From positions 1 through 56,975 of the forward strand of contig JACQBW010000009.1 in NCBI GenBank assembly GCA_016194305.1: a stretch of DNA of 56,975 bases, given 5' to 3'. Source of the DNA: Nitrospirota bacterium (lineage in GTDB: Bacteria > Nitrospirota > Nitrospiria > JACQBW01). A model generated the notes under the pieces. That model made no database searches, was not told the DNA's origin, and worked only from the letters and a program-made list of their open reading frames with translations. Numbering within the stretch: position 1 is the first letter of the stretch; the number at the start of each line of letters is the position of its first letter. Shown here in pieces: positions 52,661 to 56,975 of the stretch. The position numbers and the translations under genes were made by a program.

Positions 52661-53098
52661 TTAATAGTCTAAAAGGGAAAGTAATTCACGTTGCTTTTTA
52701 TACATCCTTCTGGCTTCCTGAGGCGACCGTTCATGATCCCAGCCGAGGAGATGTAAGATACCGTGAATCAAAAGGAATGTTAATTCCCGTTCCAGAATAT
52801 GGCCCAGTTCGCGTGCCTGCCTCCGGGCGGTCTCAACAGAGATGACGATATCCCCAAGAAGGGGCGATCCGTACCGGACCCTCTGATGATTCAAGGGAAA
52901 CGACAAAACATCGGTTGGAGTGTCGATCTTCCGATATTGTCGATTCAATCGTCGAATCGCGGGGTCATTAACAAAAAGGAGGCTCAGCGCCTCCTTGTCT
53001 TTCCCCAATGCTCTTAAGATTTTGTCTGCCACTTTCATGACCCTGGGCAGATTCAACTTAAACTTGCGCTGACGATTGCGTATCGAAATCCGCTTCAC
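52661..53098 (-). CDS. ybeY: Endoribonuclease/rRNA maturation factor YbeY
   Basis: 145 residues. The zinc site HGILHLLGWDHE (H-x3-H-x5-H) is complete, and the family core is present in LSLLFVNDPAIRRLNRQYRK, DTPTDVLSFPL and GDIVISVETARRQA. It processes the 3' end of 16S rRNA and takes part in ribosome quality control. phoH lies upstream on the same strand, a common ybeY neighbour, with repeat copy D in the 266-base gap. Confidence 0.96.
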   Translation of the reverse strand: MKRISIRNRQRKFKLNLPRVMKVADKILRALGKDKEALSLLFVNDPAIRRLNRQYRKIDTPTDVLSFPLNHQRVRYGSPLLGDIVISVETARRQARELGHILERELTFLLIHGILHLLGWDHERSPQEARRMYKKQRELLSLLDY

Positions 53099-53242
53099 TT
53101 CTCTAATTGTAGCGAGACCCCACTCTTATTGTCTGATATGGCACCTGAAATTCCGTTCTCTCCAACGGCGCCGAAATTCATCCTCATCTTTAGCCACTTC
53201 CGTTTAAGAAGGATAACCGAATTTCGCCGAGTCTCCATTTAC

Positions 53243-53312
53243 AGGGGCTCACGTCGCCCCCTTCACCGGCAAAGCCGGAGAAGCTTCCCCCTCTCGCTTG
53301 CTTTGCTCGCTG
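53243..53312 (-). repeat. 70-base dispersed hairpin repeat, copy D
   Basis: On the minus strand it begins CCAGCGAGCAAAGCAAGCGA, has the hairpin CCGGCTTTGCCGG and ends GACGTGAGCCCCT. It lies between phoH and ybeY and, like copies A-C, points in the direction of transcription of its neighbours. Confidence 0.8.
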
Positions 53313-53364
53313 GAGTACTTATTCTCAGCCCAGCAGGTCTTTTATATCCACACCCAGCGAAACG

Positions 53365-54426
53365 TTATTTCTTCGGCTTCTTCTTGTTTCCAAGCGTTTC
53401 ATAAGCCTGAATAATCTCGGCAACGAGCCGATGGCGCACAACATCTCTTTTCGTAAAGTAAAAGATCTCAATTCCGGAAATTCCGGAAAGAATCGACTGG
53501 ATCTGAATCAAGCCCGAAACTTTGCTGTCGGCAAGGTCCACCTGGGTAATATCTCCGGTGACAACCATTCTGGAGTTAAATCCAAGCCGGGTCAAAAACA
53601 TCTTCATCTGCTCCGCCGTGGCATTCTGCGCTTCATCCAGGATCACGAAGGCATCGTTTAATGTTCTGCCCCTCATATAGGCCAACGGCGCGATTTCGAT
53701 TTCGCCCCGTTCAATCAACGAATTGGCCCGTTCTATATCCATCATGTCAAAGAGTGCATCGTATAACGGTCGAAGATAGGGATTCATTTTTGCGTAAAGA
53801 TCGCCGGGCAGAAAACCGAGCTGTTCTCCCGCTTCAACTGCGGGGCGGGCCAGGATAATCCGGCTCACTTGCCTTCGCGAATAAGCCAAAACGGCCATCG
53901 CCATGGCCAGATAGGTTTTTCCGGTTCCCGCAGGGCCAATCCCGATCACGATCTCGTTTTTGAGGATGGCGTCTATATACGCCTGTTGAGTCGGGCTTTT
54001 TGGTACAATCTGTTTTTTTGACGGAACCGGAATATGCGAAAAATGCTCCTTTTTGTGGGCCGTACCATGCCGGTTGGGGGCAATGGCTTCGTTAATATCT
54101 TCCAATCCCAGGGGCTTCCCCTTCTGAGCCGCCATTTGAAGTTCCCGAAGGACCCGGCCCGCCTCTTCAATCTGGCCGGGAGTTCCTTCGATCCGGATCT
54201 CCTCGCCCCGAGCCAGGATACGGACATTCAAGAGCAACTCAATCCGCTTTAAATGGGAATCAAAACTGCCGTATAAATTTAAAGTATCAAATCCCTTGGG
54301 AAGTTTAAGGGAGAGCGTGCCAGAAGGCGAAGAGGGAGTTTTCAAATGGAAAACATTTCCTTTTTGGAACTTTTTAATAATAAATGAAGGTAATCCATTA
54401 TAACCATGAGGGACAAAAGAAGACAA
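53365..54426 (-). CDS. phoH: PhoH-like ATPase/RNA helicase-type protein
   Basis: 353 residues from TTG 54426; a second TTG at 54345 (MKTPSSPS-like) with AAAGGA upstream could be the real start, giving 326. A KH-like N-terminal part (ERIELLLNVRILARGEEIRIEG-type pattern) precedes the PhoH ATPase with IGPAGTGKTYLAMAMAV (Walker A), the ILARPAVEAGEQLGFLPGD segment, AFVILDEAQNAT (Walker B) and RMVVTGDITQVDL. It is usually linked to ybeY, as here, and is thought to act in RNA metabolism. It is the last of the phoH-ybeY-ftsY group by position. Confidence 0.94.
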   Translation of the reverse strand: MSSFVPHGYNGLPSFIIKKFQKGNVFHLKTPSSPSGTLSLKLPKGFDTLNLYGSFDSHLKRIELLLNVRILARGEEIRIEGTPGQIEEAGRVLRELQMAAQKGKPLGLEDINEAIAPNRHGTAHKKEHFSHIPVPSKKQIVPKSPTQQAYIDAILKNEIVIGIGPAGTGKTYLAMAMAVLAYSRRQVSRIILARPAVEAGEQLGFLPGDLYAKMNPYLRPLYDALFDMMDIERANSLIERGEIEIAPLAYMRGRTLNDAFVILDEAQNATAEQMKMFLTRLGFNSRMVVTGDITQVDLADSKVSGLIQIQSILSGISGIEIFYFTKRDVVRHRLVAEIIQAYETLGNKKKPKK

Positions 54427-54450
54427 CCGATAAAAACTTCCGGTAACAAT

Positions 54451-55485
54451 TTAGCGCGCGGGGGAAGAAGTAAAGGAAAGAGGGAGCATATACGACTGAC
54501 TATCTCCCTCACCGTCCGGGTCTGAAACCTTGATCTCAATCGGGTGATTTCCGGCATCCTTTTCGGTAAATGCCCACTTGATCAAACCGGTTTTAGAATC
54601 GATCGTCATTCCGACCGGACCCTTTGTAAGCGTAAAGGTGAGGGGGTCACTATCCGGGTCTTCTGCAGTCACCTGGTAACTGTACTCGTTTCCCTGAAAA
54701 GAGGCAGGAATGGAAGTAATCTTTGGAAGCGCTTTGGAAATGATCATCGCTCTTCGCATCGGCTGACCCTGGGCCACACCATCTGACGGAGTCACCTCCA
54801 ATATCACTTTTTCTTTCTTATTAAAAAGAGAACCCGGGATGGACAGGTCGTTTCCAACCACCGATTCGTCTTCTTTTAACCAGCGATAGGAATAGGTGAT
54901 TGGGTCCCCATCCGCGTCAAATCCTTCCACCTTGGCTGTCAATTTATCTCTCCGGGTCGGAGGAAATGGCTCAATTGCGATTGATACCACTTTCGGTAAC
55001 GCGTTTTCCACGACAATTGGCTCGGACTCAACCGGTTCACTCCCCGGCTGGGTTAGGAGCCTCACTTTAATGCGATCACCTTTGCGAATCAAGCTCTTAT
55101 TAAATAAGGAAGACTGCTCACCAGGAATAACAGCACCATTCCTTTCCCATTCGAAGCGTTCACCGACATTCACAGATTTGAGACCACCAGAAAGGACTGC
55201 AATGTCATTTTCTGCCGTCAACGGATTCGGAGAGAGGGTCAGTTTAAGGGGTCCGGCGGTGATAGACCTGTTTTCTGAAATTTCCCGCCCGTTCTTAATC
55301 AGATTGGACGAATAAGCGGGAGAAGAAGTGACCCGACTGGTATGACTAAGGGGAAAATAGAGTATTCCTGCAATCAAGAGCGCCGCTATTCCAACGAGCC
55401 ATGGCAAAGGAATGACAATCCTTCTATTTTTTAACGACTTCTTTCTTGCTTTTGCCTTCCTTGCTTTTATCGAGGCTTGATTCAA
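54451..55485 (-). CDS. Membrane-anchored protein with Ig/cadherin-like repeats
   Basis: 344 residues. A basic N-terminus (MNQASIKARKAKARKKSLKN) and one hydrophobic helix (PLPWLVGIAALLIAGILYF) orient the rest to the periplasm. The exposed part has three or so beta-sandwich modules. The last is a He_PIG-type putative Ig domain with YSYQVTAEDPDSDPLTFTLT and GMTIDSKTGLIKWAFTEKDA, and the middle has VEGFDADGDPITYSYRWLKE. It is part of a minus-strand run after pilY1 and a small exported gene, so a role in pilus anchorage or cell-surface binding is possible but only inferred. Confidence 0.82.
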   Translation of the reverse strand: MNQASIKARKAKARKKSLKNRRIVIPLPWLVGIAALLIAGILYFPLSHTSRVTSSPAYSSNLIKNGREISENRSITAGPLKLTLSPNPLTAENDIAVLSGGLKSVNVGERFEWERNGAVIPGEQSSLFNKSLIRKGDRIKVRLLTQPGSEPVESEPIVVENALPKVVSIAIEPFPPTRRDKLTAKVEGFDADGDPITYSYRWLKEDESVVGNDLSIPGSLFNKKEKVILEVTPSDGVAQGQPMRRAMIISKALPKITSIPASFQGNEYSYQVTAEDPDSDPLTFTLTKGPVGMTIDSKTGLIKWAFTEKDAGNHPIEIKVSDPDGEGDSQSYMLPLSFTSSPAR

Positions 55486-55510
55486 TTTTCAAATAACCTT
55501 TTACAGAATT

Positions 55511-55924
55511 TTAATCATCATTATTTGAAGATGAGTGTTTACCTCTGAGACCGGGAATCGGACCCTCAGATTGACCATGACCCGGCGCAATATAGAGTGC
55601 CTCTCGATGGTCGGGATACAATTCAACAACCATATAAACCCAATTCCCGACTTCGAAGAAATTGAGCGCCGTTTTATGTTCGTCCTGATCCACCATCACT
55701 GTTTTTGGAAGAACCCTATAAACCTTTTCGTTAACTGAAATTTCACCATTCCTTCCCTTTTCGAACGGAAGAGAAACTGACATCACCTGGCCCGTTACAA
55801 AACGTTTGACGGGATACCGGACCTGAGCATTTTCTGCTATGACGGGTGACCCGAAGCAGAACATTCCCGTCAGGACCAAGGCGCCCCCCAATCTCCATCG
55901 ATACTTATTGATTTGGAATTTCAT
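55511..55924 (-). CDS. Small exported protein downstream of pilY1
   Basis: 137 residues. A signal peptide (WRLGGALVLTGMFCFGSPVIA) ends with a likely cleavage before ENAQV. The mature part is beta-rich (RFVTGQVMSVSLPFEKGRNG, KVYRVLPKTVMVDQDEHKTA, GNWVYMVVELYPDHREALYI), with a polar Ser/Asn/Asp tail. ATG 55924 is taken because AAAGGAG stands five bases before it; the frame is open 32 codons further, into pilY1. It is probably a pilus-operon accessory protein, with no family recognised. Confidence 0.78.
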   Translation of the reverse strand: MKFQINKYRWRLGGALVLTGMFCFGSPVIAENAQVRYPVKRFVTGQVMSVSLPFEKGRNGEISVNEKVYRVLPKTVMVDQDEHKTALNFFEVGNWVYMVVELYPDHREALYIAPGHGQSEGPIPGLRGKHSSSNNDD

Positions 55925-55979
55925 TGGAACTCCTTTCATTGTCATCGCAACATTTCTTATCATCGGATTGAAACTTTCA

Positions 55980-56975
55980 TTAATAAGGCTGGTGCCAGAA
56001 GATCTGATTGAAGCTTGCACCTGTATTCAGGTCAACCCCTTCAATACCTCCTCCAATACCAACCAGACCACTCATTCCGCTCTGGGTCACGGTCACCACC
56101 ACACCGGAAGGAATTCCGGAGCCTAGGGATTTGGACCTGTCTGAAAGGTCTTTCGTCCCATCTTTGTTATAGTCAAAAAAGGCGTTCCCGTTGGCATAGT
56201 TTAACGACCAAACGAACCCGGTGCCTAGAGCCGTCCCGCAGGCGTTTGCTGACATCGATGGTAAAAGCGGGGCATAGGTCGTATAGGTTACCTCCTTGTT
56301 TAATAGGAGAGGGGCTGAGAGACTCTTCTCTCCCAACATCGTCCCGGTTCCATTCAACCGGATATACCAACCTGCTCCCGTGATCGTCGGGGTTAAATTG
56401 GTGGTCACGTCCATCAGAAGAGGATTGGCATTCGTACTGCTGGGCGCCGTTCCCCCTTCCTTTGAAATCGCGGTATAGCTGGACTTATCGTAAATGGCGT
56501 AGAGCCGGTCCACAACAGAGGTACTGGTCTTGGGATGTTCCCTGTCCCCTGTTCCGGCGAAGAGAGCCCGGTACCCGCTTTCAATACTTAAATCGGGCGG
56601 GTAAAAAAATTTCCGGCCGGAGGAGCTGTCAGCACCTGGATTAGACTGAAAAATGACGGTTCCCGACCAGCTGGAAGTACTGCTGTAACCCACATTAAAC
56701 TCCCATATTTGTCCCCCCACATCTCCGACATAGAGGGTATCGACTGTTCCGTTATTATTGACATCCACGGCAGTCAAATCACTGGGGATCGAATAGGTCA
56801 TATTGAACTTGCTGTTGGTGCTATCGTTGGTCACCGAACTTCGATAAGAGTATTCCCAGAGGTTTGTTCCGGTCAAAAGATCGATTGCATAGACCGCCCG
56901 GCCTGCACTGTCTATATAGGAATAGGGCGGCGTGATATTCAGATCTTCTTTTGTATTATCGTAACCTCCGCTGAT
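55980..56975 (-). CDS. pilY1: Type IV pilus tip adhesin/assembly protein PilY1, C-terminal part (5' end outside window)
   Basis: The frame is open to the window edge, so 331 residues of the C-terminus are seen. This is the PilY1 beta-propeller: YDNTKEDLN then GRAVYAIDLLTGTNLWEYSY, AVDVNNNGTVDTLYVGDVGG with an EF-hand-like D-x-N-x-N-x-x-V-D calcium site, LFAGTGDREHP, and a second Asp/Asn-rich loop (DYNKDGTKDLSD). PilY1 sits at the pilus tip, regulates extension and retraction through calcium and mediates surface attachment. Downstream exported genes follow on the same strand. Confidence 0.92.
   Translation of the reverse strand: MSGGYDNTKEDLNITPPYSYIDSAGRAVYAIDLLTGTNLWEYSYRSSVTNDSTNSKFNMTYSIPSDLTAVDVNNNGTVDTLYVGDVGGQIWEFNVGYSSTSSWSGTVIFQSNPGADSSSGRKFFYPPDLSIESGYRALFAGTGDREHPKTSTSVVDRLYAIYDKSSYTAISKEGGTAPSSTNANPLLMDVTTNLTPTITGAGWYIRLNGTGTMLGEKSLSAPLLLNKEVTYTTYAPLLPSMSANACGTALGTGFVWSLNYANGNAFFDYNKDGTKDLSDRSKSLGSGIPSGVVVTVTQSGMSGLVGIGGGIEGVDLNTGASFNQIFWHQPY

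Noticed and set aside
56015-56383. 122-residue plus-strand ORF
   Set aside because: It is the antisense shadow of pilY1, whose beta-propeller motifs on the minus strand are clear.

Overview
This is a gene-dense stretch of a Gram-negative bacterial chromosome with moderate GC. Envelope features (LolA-like protein, lipoprotein, type IV pilus PilY1) show an outer membrane. Linkage of glyQ-glyS-ppdK, the split small-type PurL/PurQ, PocR-GAF-GGDEF signalling and the many sigma-54/chemosensory parts would fit Nitrospirota or a neighbouring deltaproteobacterial/NC10-like lineage. That placement is an inference from gene content, not a database result. No rRNA, tRNA, CRISPR array, phage or intact insertion sequence was recognised.

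Layout. (1) 1-7047, + strand: a chemosensory operon, with the end of cheW, a zinc-ribbon/degenerate receiver protein, a HEAT-repeat protein, cheR, cheB, a coiled-coil GAF protein and cheY. (2) 7199-11558, +: purQ-purL-purF, tightly overlapped purine genes. (3) 11569-13526, -: a sigma-54 activator followed by a GGDEF-like protein that has lost its active site. (4) 13954-15942: molybdopterin genes moaD-moaE (-) and moaC (+) around a long non-coding gap. (5) 16001-18132, +: a two-gene ABC-2 exporter whose ATPase has an unusual tail carrying a repeat element read in frame. (6) 18334-25649, +: phosphatase, His-rich protein, methyltransferase, a broken LolA-like gene, a DUF4139 protein, a zinc ribbon, an HtrA protease without an export signal, a glutamine amidotransferase and an SRPBCC protein. 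(7) 26076-28817: small accessory genes (OB-fold, MOSC, TfoX-N, SRPBCC) with uneven base composition. (8) 28887-39450, mostly -: ribE, ribD, ppdK, glyS, glyQ, ppx and small envelope or helical genes. (9) 39486-49281: recG, rpmB, hemE, a CCA-adding/poly(A) polymerase-type gene, an M20 peptidase, a DUF4321 pair and uvrB. (10) 49390-56975: a PocR-GAF-GGDEF cyclase, ftsY, ybeY, phoH, an Ig-like membrane protein, a small exported protein and the 3' part of pilY1.

The genes are largely housekeeping (purine, riboflavin, heme, Moco, DNA repair, tRNA charging) mixed with signalling (chemosensory pathway, sigma-54 regulator, c-di-GMP). The most unusual structure lies between and inside the genes. A 70-base hairpin element occurs in four copies, always in the direction of local transcription and once inside a coding sequence. 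A second palindromic element of about 100-120 bases occurs three times. Two further long imperfect inverted repeats, a partial tandem duplication at the recG 5' end and a G10/C6 hairpin add to this.
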